64,000 nt of DNA. Origin: Tomocerus qinae (taxonomy: Eukaryota; Arthropoda; Collembola; Entomobryomorpha; Tomoceridae). The stretch spans positions 31,953,930 to 32,017,929 of the forward strand of contig CM034549.1 of assembly GCA_020055645.1 (NCBI GenBank). The letters are read 5' to 3'. Below, in pieces: positions 28,554-40,101 of this stretch (positions are counted from its first letter, which is position 1; every line of letters starts with the position of its first letter). Made by a program: the position numbers and the translations under genes. The notes beneath the pieces were generated by a model. The model saw only the letters and a list, made by a program, of their open reading frames with translations, was not told the DNA's origin and did not search any database.

Positions 28554-31128
28554 AGTATTCTTTTGTACCCACTACAAAAAGTATGCACCAAAAAGCGCAC
28601 ATTCAATATTTATTATAGTCTACACTACCTCATACAGTTATGCACTTATACTGCTTCCACCAGTCATTCTTGTTACTCTGATCTATCTTTCTTTCTATTA
28701 TACAAAAAATAAAATGCAGAGCACGCTACGTTTCAATACAAGAATGAAAGTTATTATTGTTAACTTTCACATTCACATCACAATCATAATGCAGCGCCTT
28801 TGTTACTTTTGTTCAACTTTTCCATTGCTCTTGTTCACCCAAAGAAACAGCCAGCACGCATAATGCAGAAATTTGATAGAGACTTTAATATTCCTACAAA
28901 AACATGAATTTCAAAGAAAGCTTCCCCAGACTCATATAATTAATATATTATGAAAGCATTTTTAGTATCTTGCAAAAGACTCCATTCACATTGTTAGCTT
29001 GCACAAAGAAATATATTTATACTATCATGAACAGCTCATTTATCTTTACAGGTTAGCTTAACACTTGAAGCATCATTAAAAAGCTTATGACATATCCCAG
29101 ACTTGCTTCACATTCAATAAGTATCTGTAATAAATTAAAACTTTCTTTTTGTATTGTAAAGGCTGAAACTGTCTGCTATAGAGTTCTGACAGCCACTGAG
29201 GCATATATAGAAGGAATTGAAGTACCTGAAGTTACTTTGATATCAGATTGAGATGTACAAAAGAAACCAGAGTATTAAGAATTGGGAAAGGCAGCAGCCG
29301 GTAGTCTACCTTAAAACCTTCTTGGCTTGACGGCTAAACTTGCATAAATATGATAATAAATTTTGATTCGATAGACATATTCCATTAGCCTTGTCTCTCT
29401 CTCTCTCTCTCTCTCTCTTCTAGCTTAGACCTTTATTCAACATATTATGCAATCGCATAGGAATCATCTATTTTAGCATTGGGTATATAATATATTCGAT
29501 TAGGTAATATATCGGGTCTATCACATAAAATATGCTCCTTTCTCCTTAACTTACTCACTAATGCAAGTTAAGTAAGATCTTAACATAAAATGACTCTCCT
29601 GCTATTTCTTGTCTGAGCAGTGCATGTATGGAGTTAGCTCTAAGTTTGTGGTATTTTCTCCGTGTGCTCAAAACTTTGTTTCTCCTTTCTCTCAAGCTCA
29701 TATCATATAATGTCTCCGGAATTGAATAACGAATGCTCCATTTATAAAGTAAGACAGTGCGCTGTGGCTATAATAGTTACGTAAATGCTACATACGATTG
29801 TACATGTTCTATTTCTGACATGGTAAAATAAATGTTTGCTTTCTCTCAAGTAGGAGAGAATCTTTTAGGTCTGAAAGAGAAATGTCGAGGAGGGACTGAA
29901 GTAGGAAGGTAATGTAAGGGGAAGCACAATAGGTACGTATGTGGGCTAGACGCTGATTGTCCACACATTGAATCCAGCAAATGTCTTCGTTTGGTGCCAA
30001 TGCACACTGCAGTTCAATAAGCAAGAGAGTCAGTTGGAATAGAAACCATTTGGCTAACTATACAGACATAGAACCAGACCTCTGACTGTGACTCCGACAG
30101 AAATGGCCTTTTAGGTCTCTTGCTCTACAATTTATATTTATGTATCATCTTGGGATCTTTCTTCTACGAATGGAGAAAGTTTTACTTGTTTCTTTCTCTT
30201 CTTCCATCTTCCCAACTCCCTGCCTTCTCCACACAGCAAAAAACATACACTTCCACCCTAAACAGGAAGGTATGCTAACTTTTGGCAAAACCTCAAATGC
30301 CATAGGTAGGTACTTCCAGTATATACATAAATGCATGCACTATAAAAAACTTCCTTAGATTCAACCAACGAACGTTCCAAACACAAGTGCGATTGAGACT
30401 ATTTCACTTTCATCAATATACTGGAACAATTAATAACAATTATAGTCATTTCTAATACTTCTGCTGGAGTCCCCAAATTAAATTACGGTCTAAAAGTTCA
30501 TGCGTACCTAAAGGAATAATATGGTGGAAGCATAACAATTTATCAAAATTCAACCGGCAGAAAATTCTTTCTCCCATCAACCCAATATACACGCTTTCTA
30601 GTATGGTAGCATGTCTTTTACTGGCATTCCTTCATAATAATAGCAAATATTCCCAAGCGATGGAATAAATTGTCTTCGAGCAATAATTGGCCCAATATGA
30701 ATACTTATGAATGTAGATGAAAAATTAGTTTCCAAAACTTTTTCAGATTCTCAACTAATACAATGCAAGTACACTTGTAATACATAAACAGATAACCAAT
30801 TTAATAGTATTGTCTTCAGGTATTCAGCAGCAATATCAATCAACCCAGATTTCAACTACAGCATGCAAAAAAAGTCAATTGCAGGCGATGCATGACGCAG
30901 GATTGTTCAACATGCTACATACAGCTTAATCTGGAATTACACGCGATGTACTAACGTGTTGTAGTAAATACATAAAACGTAGAAATATAATAAGTTTTGT
31001 ATGCGATAAGCACTTTTAAAGTCACAACACAAGCTAAGATATTATATAAAAGACACTTACGTGCAATTTTTTAATTTGCCAGACACAGAAGTAAAGATCT
31101 TAGAAGGCTTGTGAATTAATCTGCCAGT
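28554..31128. other. Gene-free stretch with TC microsatellite
   Basis: No gene recognised. A (TC)n run of about 25 bp lies at 29394-29418. Confidence 0.55.
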
Positions 31129-31324
31129 ATGTCGTCAGTAAAATCACCCAAATCACCCGAAATCAAAGAAATCCTTAGAGTATGTTTAATTAAAATACTA
31201 ACATATTTGGTAGCATAAAGTTAATTAAACACCGCAACCAGAAAAAAGATTAGAGTCTAAAGTGGAGCTTAGAGATACACTCTGGAATCAGTGGAAAGCC
31301 ATCAATGGAAAATATCTAAAGTAG
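31129..31324 (+). pseudogene. Small two-exon candidate with a frame break, possibly e(y)2/ENY2-like
   Basis: ATG at 31129 opens a 17-codon exon (31129-31179) rich in Ser, Pro and Lys, ending at a GTATGT donor. A 62-bp intron ends in CAACCAG, and 31242-31324 encodes an amphipathic, charged stretch (RLESKVELRDTLWNQWKAIN) before a TAG. Intron size matches neighbouring genes. The two parts do not join in frame: exon 1 ends in phase 0, while the protein-like frame of exon 2 needs one base more, next to a run of six A. The joined pattern (KEILR then a charged helix) faintly recalls the N-terminal half of ENY2/e(y)2, a SAGA/TREX-2 subunit, but the C-terminal half is absent. It could be a decayed copy, a homopolymer error, or chance. 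Confidence 0.3.
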
Positions 31325-32667
31325 TTTTTTAGCAAGATAGCGTGCCTTTGTTGGTAATATGAAAATAAGTTAAAAGATAGGATATATCTGTAAAGACACT
31401 TTTGGATTAAAGGATAAAAGTTCGCAGATGCATGGAGCTGAAGATGTTAAAATTACATTGTCTCAAACTGCGATAATCTCTTTGATAGTCAAAGTTTTGT
31501 TTGATTCGTCATCTTGTGTATTTAATTAAATCTGCTGGTTCGGTTATAAACAAAGGAAACTGCGTGGGCACTAATAATAAGTGGAATCCGCACAGAATTA
31601 GCAGTGCTTGCAGTTTAGGATTAGTCTCACACAACCGAAATGTGTAGGTTGTTTTCAGAGAGCTATTTGGGCTGTATATTTCTGCATTATTGCTTTGGCT
31701 CCATTTCAATTTCCTTTCATTGCATACACTTTCTATGGTATTTATTGCTTTTGCTGATGCAGCACCAATTGTGTAGCTGTATTAACCTCAATTTGTAATA
31801 CATAATAATATTGCTTTCCTTATATTGTACCATAAGCCATAGGCCCACTAAATGAAATGAATGTTTATTCCACCAGAAGTAATATCCAGTCAAGATACGA
31901 TTTATTTATATTTTGTTTTTACTAATTCATTATTACATTCAGTGCAGTACAAATAGACGCAGGATTTCAGAAAGTGCCTGCTTTACTGTTATTAAAATTT
32001 ATTAGACCGTATCCGCAGCGGTTTATTGCTAATTTATGTATTTTCACTAAATAATATTTTGATATAATTTGACTCGTATAGGAAGGTGAAAAAATATCTC
32101 TCGTATAGTAAATAGAAAATTCACTCAGAAAGGATTGGTAATTCCTATTAATTAAATGTAGGATGGGTTTGTGTTGAAAAACAAATTGAGTATTGCCTAT
32201 ATGTGAGCAAATCACTTCGAATAAATTAAATCACACAGGTCTTTAATGTTTATTTATGTATACTGTCTTTCACTTACTCACATGTTCGATACAAATTCAA
32301 TTTTGCTCAACACAAGATAACAAGAAACGAAGAAGTTGTCCATACTGGAGAAATATTTCAACACTATCTAGGGTCATGTACAGCTTGATGTAAAATCTTA
32401 CAAGAAGCAAGAACTGGGAACTTGTACAATTTAAATGGTTTGGAGAAAGTCGGAGAAAGTCCTTAATGCAGCGATCGTCTGAATACTGTACCTCTATGTT
32501 TAATATTTTCCGCAGGGGACTTGGCGCAGTTTTTGATTTGACTTCTGTGCGTGTATTGAATAACCGGATCGGATTTTTGTGTTTACTAAATGTTTTATTA
32601 TTCTTTACTTATAAAAATATTAAAGCTATACAGTAAAGATTAAAATTGTAATCAGAAACAACCAGCC
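31325..32667. other. Upstream region of USP39
   Basis: No second gene recognised. It contains the 5' flank and promoter of the plus-strand gene that begins at 32668; no TATA box at a convincing distance was seen. Confidence 0.5.
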
Positions 32668-35128
32668 ATGTCTGACAGCGACGAAAGCGATCCAAAACCA
32701 CCACAAGCCAAAAAACTCAAACAAGAAGACTCAGTTATGTCAAAAGCATTGGTCAGCATCAGCAACGGAAGCAAAAGTGGCCGAGTAGCCCTTGTGTCAG
32801 ACGAAAGTGCGAAGTCCAGTAAGGATTATACATTTTTTCATTTATGGTCTCATTTTATTACTAGATGATGATAAATAAACAATATTATTAATAATATTAT
32901 TATGTTATTTACTGTACTGTACCAGTAATTGATTTCTTGTCATTGTAGGGCTATGTCCGTATTTGGATACAATCGATCGAGCCGTTTTAGATTTCGATTT
33001 CGAAAAACTATGCTCAGTCTCCCTCTCAAGAATTAATGTATACGCGTGTCTTGTATGCGGAAAATATTTCCAGGTAGTACATCCATTATTAGCTAAATAG
33101 TTGTTGTTGACTAAAATTATTCTACTTACATTTAAATTACACGAGTCTTAAATTATTTTCCAAATTGTGACATTATTCACATTCAATGTTGTTACTTACA
33201 ACAGCTATTTGAAACTTTTGAAAAGATATCACACTCTAATTTAGTTAGTAATCCATTCTTATTGTTAATCATGTTTGTTTTTTACTTTTGGTACAGGGCA
33301 GGGGTACTGCAACGCATGCTTACTTACATAGCGTTGGGGAATACCACCATGTATTTCTCAATTTGCACACTTTGAAGTTTTACTGTTTACCAGATAATTA
33401 TGAAATCATTGGTAAAGAAATAAAATAAATCATTCTTAGTTTTCAATTTAATTTTACTCCATATTTGTGTTTTTAGATTCCTCATTAGATGACATAAAAT
33501 ATGTTTTGAATCCAACGTTCAAGAAGGATCAAATTATGAAGTTAGACGTGGTGGCTAAGGTAAGCAGTAGTAAATTATTGTAAACATTACTGTTTCGTTC
33601 TATCTATTAGTCTACAATTTAAGCGCTACAGTCATTGAACTCTATATTGCCACAGTAGGCATTTAATAATTATTGTGATCGTTAGAGTTTTAATAAGGAA
33701 ATATGTAATGTTTAGGAATCCCGATCCATTGATGGAACAATGTATCTTCCAGGAATTCTAGGATTGAACAACATAAAAGCAAATGACTATTGTAACGTCG
33801 TGTTACAAGCATTGTGTCACGTAAAACCACTTCGGGACTATTTCCTCAGGGAGGAAAATTATGCTAATATCAAACGACCTGCTGGAGACAATAGGTTAGT
33901 CTATTTGTTTCATTATTTAATACTTATTTGTTATATTAATTACATAATTTTAATACTTTTTTGGTAAATAGAAGCTAATTTATTCGTATCTATATAGTTT
34001 TCTTATAGTTCAGCGATTTGGAGAATTAATGCGTAAACTGTGGAATCCAAGGAATTTTAAAGCTCATGTAAGTCCTCATGAAATGTTGCAGTCTGTAGTT
34101 TTGTGCTCCAAGAAACAGTTTCAAATTACTGAACAAGGAGATCCTATTATTTTTCTTAGCTGGTTCCTTAATGCACTTCACAAGGCTCTAAACGGATCTA
34201 AGTAAGTCAAAAATATAAATAATTTATTCAAAATTTCAAATAGTTCATTTCATGATGAATTATTAGTTAACTATTTGACACCAAACTAAGTTCATGGTCA
34301 TCATGGTGTGTACAATGCTCTCATGTTACAAATGTCACATAAAATGTATGACTTCCATGAGAAATCTATGGTTTTCAATTTCAATTTTAAATATAGCATT
34401 TTTTTCTCACCTTTACTAAATAATTTGTTTCAGGAAACCGAATAGCTCAGTTATTTACAAAACATTTCTTGGCGGAATGAAAATTTATACTAGGAAGATT
34501 GAAAATGATATGGCAGAAGATGAGGAAGGAACAGAAGAATCAACATTTCTGTATTTGACTTGTGATTTGCCCCCAACACCACTTTTCAAAAATGAAATGA
34601 TGGAGAACATAATTCCACAGGTAAATTTTCGATTAATTGCGATGGTAAATGTTTTCTGGTAAATATACTTTTAAAATAATTGGTTTAATGTCTTTTAACT
34701 TCCTCTTACGATAGGTAAACTTATATACCTTATTGAATAAGTTCAATGGGGTGCAAGACAAAGAATACAAAACCTACAAGGACAACTTCTTGAAACGATT
34801 TCAAGTTACATCGCTGCCCCCATTTCTCATATTGTACATTCGTCGTTTTACTAAAAACACATTTTTCGTTGAAAAAAATCCAACAATTGTAAACTTTCCA
34901 ATCTTATCAGTGGATTTTGGTGAAGCTTTTGGACTAGGGTCCATTCATTACGACTTGATAGCAAATATTGTACATGAAGGGCAACATAAAGGGGGTACTT
35001 GGAGAATGCATATGTACCATAAGGCAAATAATACTTGGTATGAGCTACAAGATTTGCATGTGAAAGAAATTCTACCTCAAATGTTGACTTTGACAGAGCC
35101 TTATATTCAGATTTACCAACGACAGTAA
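32668..35128 (+). CDS. USP39: USP39/Sad1, U4/U6.U5 tri-snRNP-associated protein 2
   Basis: Nuclear splicing factor needed to recruit the tri-snRNP to the spliceosome. Eight exons: 32668-32818, 32949-33073, 33297-33411, 33477-33559, 33716-33894, 33998-34201, 34434-34620, 34715-35128. All are GT-AG in consistent phase and give 485 residues; the human protein is longer, mainly in its N-terminal region. An acidic/Lys-rich N-terminus is followed by the UBP-type zinc finger (CPYLDTI, CLVCGKYF, FYCLPDNY; residues about 51-135), then the USP fold (about 160-485). In the Cys box (GLNNIKANDY, residues 174-183) Asp182 replaces the catalytic Cys, and the His box is degenerate (TWRMH). The protein should therefore be an inactive deubiquitinase, as known for this family. 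Strong collinear match throughout. Confidence 0.97.
32881..32898. repeat. 18-bp perfect AT palindrome in USP39 intron 1
   Basis: AATATTATTAATAATATT reads the same on both strands. It lies in the 130-bp first intron. Probably a chance product of AT-rich DNA. Confidence 0.5.
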
Positions 35129-35167
35129 TAAATGAATTTTGCTTGACAGTTATGTGGTAGAAAACAC

Positions 35168-35173
35168 AATAAA
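35168..35173 (+). promoter_or_regulatory. Proximal poly(A) signal of USP39
   Basis: AATAAA 40 bp after the stop codon; another AATAAA overlaps the stop itself (35127-35132). Either may compete with the distal signal at 35280. Confidence 0.45.
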
Positions 35174-35279
35174 TATATTTATGATTTATATGTGCAATGT
35201 AAATAGATTCTTATTTTATGTAAAATGTGACAGTAACTGCTTGTAAAAAACGTTTATGCATGTACTAACAGTTTGAAAC

Positions 35280-35294
35280 AATAAATGGTTTATT
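35280..35294. promoter_or_regulatory. Back-to-back poly(A) signals of USP39 and TRIT1
   Basis: AATAAA on the plus strand (35280-35285) and AATAAA on the minus strand (35289-35294) are separated by 3 bp. They sit in the 202-bp gap between the two convergent stop codons, so the two 3' UTRs probably overlap. USP39 also has the proximal signals. Confidence 0.5.
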
Positions 35295-35330
35295 ATTTCA
35301 CTATATTTAAAACAGTTTCAAGTGTTGACA

Positions 35331-37441
35331 CTATATAGTTTTTAAAATTTTATCTTTTCGCTTTAACATCTTTCTATGTTTAGCAGACTGCATGTGCTGT
35401 TCCCACTGAATCTTTCCAATAAAAACTCTGTTTTCACAAATTTCACAAGTTCTAGCAATTAAGTCAGTCTCAACATAATTTTCTATCGATGCAACCTTTC
35501 TTTCTGCCAAAATCGGGAGATCAAATTTGTTCATTAAGTAAGCTTCCAAAATACTTTCGCCAACCGAAGTAAGATTTCTTTCCCATTCTACAGGACTAGT
35601 TAATGATCCATCAAGCCAGTAAACAGGGGGTACTTCCCGTCTATCAGGGCGCAAAAATCTATGCTTAATCCACTTTAGTTGTTTTCTGGCGTATTGTTTA
35701 GTAACGATTTTAAGCCTCTCTTTTCCTTCTTCAAATAATAAGTCAGCCTTGTCCGTCCCCCTTTCGCTAGGATACACTTGGATGTATGATGTGAATTCCT
35801 TAAATCCTATAGACTGTAATAGCCCTTCCTCGAAATTCAATTCGCTAGAAGGAATAGAAAAAATACGTACGTTTATGTTTGAAATTATCAATCTCATGCG
35901 GATTATTATTAACATCATTTTAATGAGACTTTAAACTTTAAAAACTAACCTGTTCTCGTTTCGCAAAACGTCCATGTAATCGTCCAACTCTTTTCTTAAA
36001 CCTTTCTCTACCATCTCATCCACTCGTTTCTCGATTCTCGAATCTAATATTTCTTGGGGGGCTTGAATCCACAGACATAAACAGTTCTGAAACCTAAGTG
36101 GACCCCCTAATGACTGTTTAGTTAGAAGGTGAGAATACCTAGCATCCATTTTGTCGTCTTCCATTGCAGGGTCGGGTGTCACTTCGTCTTCTACAGCTGC
36201 AATACACTGTTCGGCAATTAAATCACTGTGTTTCCTTCCAGTTCGAAAACGAACCTGTATCGATCTTATTATTTTTCTTTTATCTTTTGGATGCAAACGC
36301 ATTGCTCTCTCTGGATCAATTTCCTGCAAAGCTTGATACAATTCCTCACTACTCCATCGAAGTTCACTTTCTTCAAACACACCTTGCCTAGCAGTGGCAA
36401 ATGCCAATATTTCATTGTCAGCATGATCTGTTTCAGCGCACTGAGAAATCTTTCTCTTCCTTGCACTTTCAGAGCTCACCACCGACGAAGCATTTTGATC
36501 AATTAAAATTTTCCAAAGAATACTCTCGATATAGTAATTTGTTCCACCTATCAGTCATACGGATGAAATTAAATAGCAGGCTTTATAGGATTTTTTATTT
36601 TTGGTATATATATTATTTTCATGTAATGACTTACCAACGATGAATGGTAGTTTCCCTTGCTTCAAAATACTTTCCACCTACATATATTTGAAAAAGACAA
36701 AATTATATTAAATTATATTTTGATTTCTCTTTCAGCATTTGAAAGGTGGAATAAATAAATAATCATAATTAATATTGATACTAAATAATTTAATGTCTTA
36801 CCAAAGGAAGAGTTCGATTTCGATAACAGGTCACGTCAAATTTCTTGCTGTGATTTATAATTCCAATCATGTGATGAGGAATACCCATTTTTTCGTCTTC
36901 GGTTACTTTATTGGTCAAAATATCTAGTCCTTTGTAAACCTATAGTTTTATTATTCAACATAATATTATCATCATCACATTATTTGTTTTAGATTTTCTC
37001 ATTTCTCTTTCGTTCTTCATGTTACTGTAACTTTCTCATTTACTTGAGATAACTCTTGCAACCCAAACTTCATAATAATATTATAAAACTTTCCCATGTT
37101 GAAAACTCTGATAAGGTGAAAGTTGCATGACTTTCGCCGTTATATTTATGTAAACTAGTCTGGATAAACGACAGTCTTATGAAGCGTCACATGATTTAAG
37201 ATCTTGTTCTCCACAGAATATTACAAAAATAAAACCATCAAGAACTGACCTGCATTGAATCTGCAGAAATAATTTCGCCCCCAAATTTTGCTGCCAAGTC
37301 AATTGCCAATTTTGATTTCCCCGTGCCGGTGGCTCCCAAGATGACTATTAACGGCAAACGACTTAACGCATTCATCTCACTTTTAGCATCCATTGTGATT
37401 GTATATGTGCTTTTTAAAGGCCTTCTGATTAGACAATACAT
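35331..37441 (-). CDS. TRIT1: TRIT1, tRNA dimethylallyltransferase (isopentenyltransferase)
   Basis: Transfers a dimethylallyl group to N6 of A37 in tRNAs that read UNN codons, in cytosol and mitochondria. Five minus-strand exons: 37441-37250, 36939-36802, 36677-36635, 36547-35950, 35844-35331, all phase-consistent, giving 494 residues. Visible landmarks: P-loop GATGTGKS (36-43), SADSMQVYKGLD (from 59), [11 protein letters not shown] around the exon 3/4 junction, [12 protein letters not shown] in exon 4, [10 protein letters not shown] in exon 5. A C-terminal C2H2 zinc finger of the U1/matrin type has C457, C460, H474 and H480. The first ATG precedes a basic, Ser/Thr-rich leader (IRRPLKS) suited to mitochondrial import; Met17 and Met23 are alternative starts. 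Head-to-head with NDUFAF4 and tail-to-tail with USP39. Confidence 0.97.
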
Positions 37442-37983
37442 ATTTTATTCACATTTAATTGGCTATAGTAGTTGATGCAATTATGGTTTATTTTATTAAT
37501 TAAATCTACATTATATAATATTATATACTTACCACTGACGGCTGATCATTTTTAAATGACAAATGATCCTCATCAGAAAATCAGAATAGCATTTCAAAGT
37601 TAGTAACTTTCTCTCGCTTGATTGCAAAGAATGCAAAATCGAATGCAATACACAAAAGCAATATAAATTGTTTCTTCGAAAAATTTGAAATTCAACATCC
37701 ATCAAAAATCAAAGATTATTAAAGATTTTTAAATTCGAAATATAAACGGATTCAATTATTTCCTGCCAAGGTGGAGGCGGACTCTTCTAATTCAACTCAT
37801 GACTGGCGCCATTGTCTATCCGAATGCGGGAAATACCATTGAAATAAATTCTTTCCATTTCGGTTCTTCTTCACATATCCATCGTTCAGATCAGACTTCA
37901 GAATTAGAATCCTGTCAGATTTTAAGCACTAACTGAAGTGTGTACCTACTTTTCAGTTGTATTAAAACCTATATAACCTTAAG
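37442..37983. promoter_or_regulatory. Shared TRIT1/NDUFAF4 divergent promoter region
   Basis: The 542 bp between two start codons on opposite strands must hold both promoters. An initiator-like TCAGTT lies at 37953-37958, about 30 bp before the NDUFAF4 ATG. The TATATAA at about 37971 is too close to that ATG to act as its TATA box. Confidence 0.5.
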
Positions 37984-39499
37984 ATGGGGAAGTATCAAAG
38001 TAAACTAAGAACCCTGTATAGACCGCTGAAAAACTTCAATGTGGAGGAACGAGCAATGAAATCAATTTCAGAGGATAAGCGAGCCGTAGCCCCCAGTTAT
38101 CCTTCTATGAAAAAGGTCATGGAAAACATCAAAAACGGTAAGGGTCTCATCAACTCTAAAGTTTAGAGTCTTAACATCACTTAGCCCCCAGCACTGTATT
38201 GTAACGTCATAGAGCCAAAACTACAAGCCATATTCGAAACTTTATGGCAAGTTTCTTTTTTTGGATTAAGGGGGGATAACACTAGTTAACAGGTGACAGG
38301 ATAACACTTTTGGCTTATATCCACAATCCAGAATGAACCCTTACGATTTTAAACGCAAAATGTACTTCATCACTGGTTGATGATTGAAAATTGCTCTAGA
38401 ATCAAACTGCAAAAGCAAAGTAAAGGGTGACCAATGTCTACTGAGGCCTCTGTACCGGAAGAACCGGAAGTAGTACAGAATTGATACCAATAGAAAGGCC
38501 ATACAAAGTTACACTAATGAGGGTACTTTGATAAATGTCACTTGCCTTTAAGGGGTTCAAAAAATCACTAAAATAAAAAGTGGGAAAAGTGCGCATTTTA
38601 CAAGTTTCTGGATTTTTCCTGGCCGCAAAACTTGTTATTTCTAAAATGGGGGTTTCACAACCTTTCCTAGAATCTCATTAGTGATTTTCCCACCCATTTT
38701 CATCAAAATCGGAGGTGGACTTTTTTGAGGGTTTTGGAAATTTTGATAAAACCCGCAAAAATAGTGAAAAATTGACCACCTCCGATTTTAAAGAAAATGG
38801 GTGACAAAATCACTAATGCGATTCTGAGAAATCTAGGTTTTAGGTTTTGAAACCCCTATTTAAAAATAACAAGTTTTGTGGCCAGGAAAAATCCAGAAAC
38901 TTGGAAAACGGGAAGATTTTTTTATTTTTGATAGTTTTTTGAACTCCTTAAAAGCAAGTGGGGTCGGTCTTTCCATTGATATCAAGAGTTTTGCTGTACT
39001 ACTTCCAGTTCTTCAGATACAGGGGGCATCAATAGACATTTGACACCCGGTATATTAACAAATTATTCCTTTTGTTGGTTGTACAGATCCCGAGCTAATG
39101 AACAAAGGAAAAGTAGAACCCAAAGTTCTTGAAAATCTGTCAAAAGTTTATGTAACATCACAAGGGGACAACGCAGTCATCATGAGAAAATTATCTAGTT
39201 TGCCACAAGAGAGGAAGTCATCTGTAGATTATATGTACGGCTATGAAGAACCACCTAATATCAGGCCTGGTAAAATAAGTCTTCGCAGAGCATTGGATTT
39301 GTTGAATAAGCATCAAATGGATAAAGAGGTCAACAATGCAGAGGCGCTCGCTAAAGAATACAACCTAGATTTAATAAATGTACATAATATACTTTCTTAT
39401 TTTAAAACTTTGGAAGTAATTATGCCTGAAGAGAAAAAGAAAACGCCTCAAAACCCATTAAGATACCTTCAACAAAAGATGGACGAAATTAAAGAGTAA
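37984..39499 (+). CDS. NDUFAF4: NDUFAF4, complex I assembly factor 4
   Basis: Mitochondrial assembly factor for respiratory complex I, working with NDUFAF3. Two exons (37984-38137 and 39087-39499) give 188 residues, against 175 in human. Conserved parts: KNFNVEERA near the N-terminus, APSYPS, NPELMNKGKVEPKVLENLSKVYV across the splice junction (in parts), PGKISLRRALDLLNKHQ, and a C-terminal YNLDLINVHNILSYFKTLEV. Gly2 after the initiator Met is consistent with the N-myristoylation reported for the mammalian protein. The 949-bp intron is much longer than its neighbours' because it carries a foldback transposable element (38423-39050). Poly(A) signal AATAAA at 39836-39841. Confidence 0.95.
38423..39050. 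mobile_element. Foldback MITE with long inverted arms, TA target site
   Basis: The two halves are imperfect inverted repeats of roughly 280-300 bp each. GGGTGACCAATGTCTACTGA on the left pairs with TCAATAGACATTTGACACCC on the right, and the complementarity continues inwards through ACCGGAAGTAGTAC and AAATCGGAGGTGG to a spacer of about 57 bp (38719-38775). TA dinucleotides flank both ends (38421-38422, 39051-39052), as for Tc1/mariner-type insertions. There is no coding capacity. The arms have diverged by scattered substitutions, so this copy is older than the LTR element. It lies wholly in the NDUFAF4 intron and leaves the splice sites intact. Confidence 0.8.
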
Positions 39500-39835
39500 A
39501 GTTAGCTATCTGCATTATGTCCTCTAGGATTTTCTACGCGTTATAGTAGTTTGGACAGGTGTACGTGTAAGAAAGTAGTTTGTTCGTGATATAAAATTGT
39601 TGCTTGTCTTCATAGAAAAAGGGTGCACAGACTACAGATACATTAATATATTAATATGGATTTGCCCCTAAACAAGACAAAAAACGCCTAAAGAACATAA
39701 ATCTTAGGAGTTAGGAGCATCAATAATATTGATCAATGAAAAATTTTGTAGAGACGTTAGAAATGTATAATTTATTGATGTTATATCCTACAATTTAATA
39801 GTCATAATCATTGTCAAATTCTCCAGTTTATTTAT

Positions 39836-39856
39836 AATAAAACGTATTTATTTATT
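39836..39856. promoter_or_regulatory. Back-to-back poly(A) signals of NDUFAF4 and EIF2A
   Basis: Plus-strand AATAAA at 39836-39841 serves NDUFAF4. Minus-strand AATAAA copies (39847-39852 and 39851-39856) serve EIF2A. The opposing hexamers are 5 bp apart in the 602-bp convergent gap. Confidence 0.5.
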
Positions 39857-40101
39857 CGGATTGACTGAGACCGAATGCAGAGGAAACATGTAGTTTTACA
39901 AAATAAAATTTTCTTCACCTGTAAGAATTGCCTCAACATTATCATGAATCTGAAATATAATTTCAGCCAATAGTTTTAGGTTTTAGAGTAAATACATAAT
40001 AGGCAAACGCATTTTTTTGATAAATATTTTCATACATCAAAAACGTTTGCAAACATAAGTGTCTCATTTTATTTTAAAAGATACGTTCATTTGCTTCTGA
40101 A

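Noticed and set aside
29394-29418. Possible repeat array of the CRISPR type
   Set aside because: It is a plain TC dinucleotide microsatellite with no spacers, and the window is eukaryotic.
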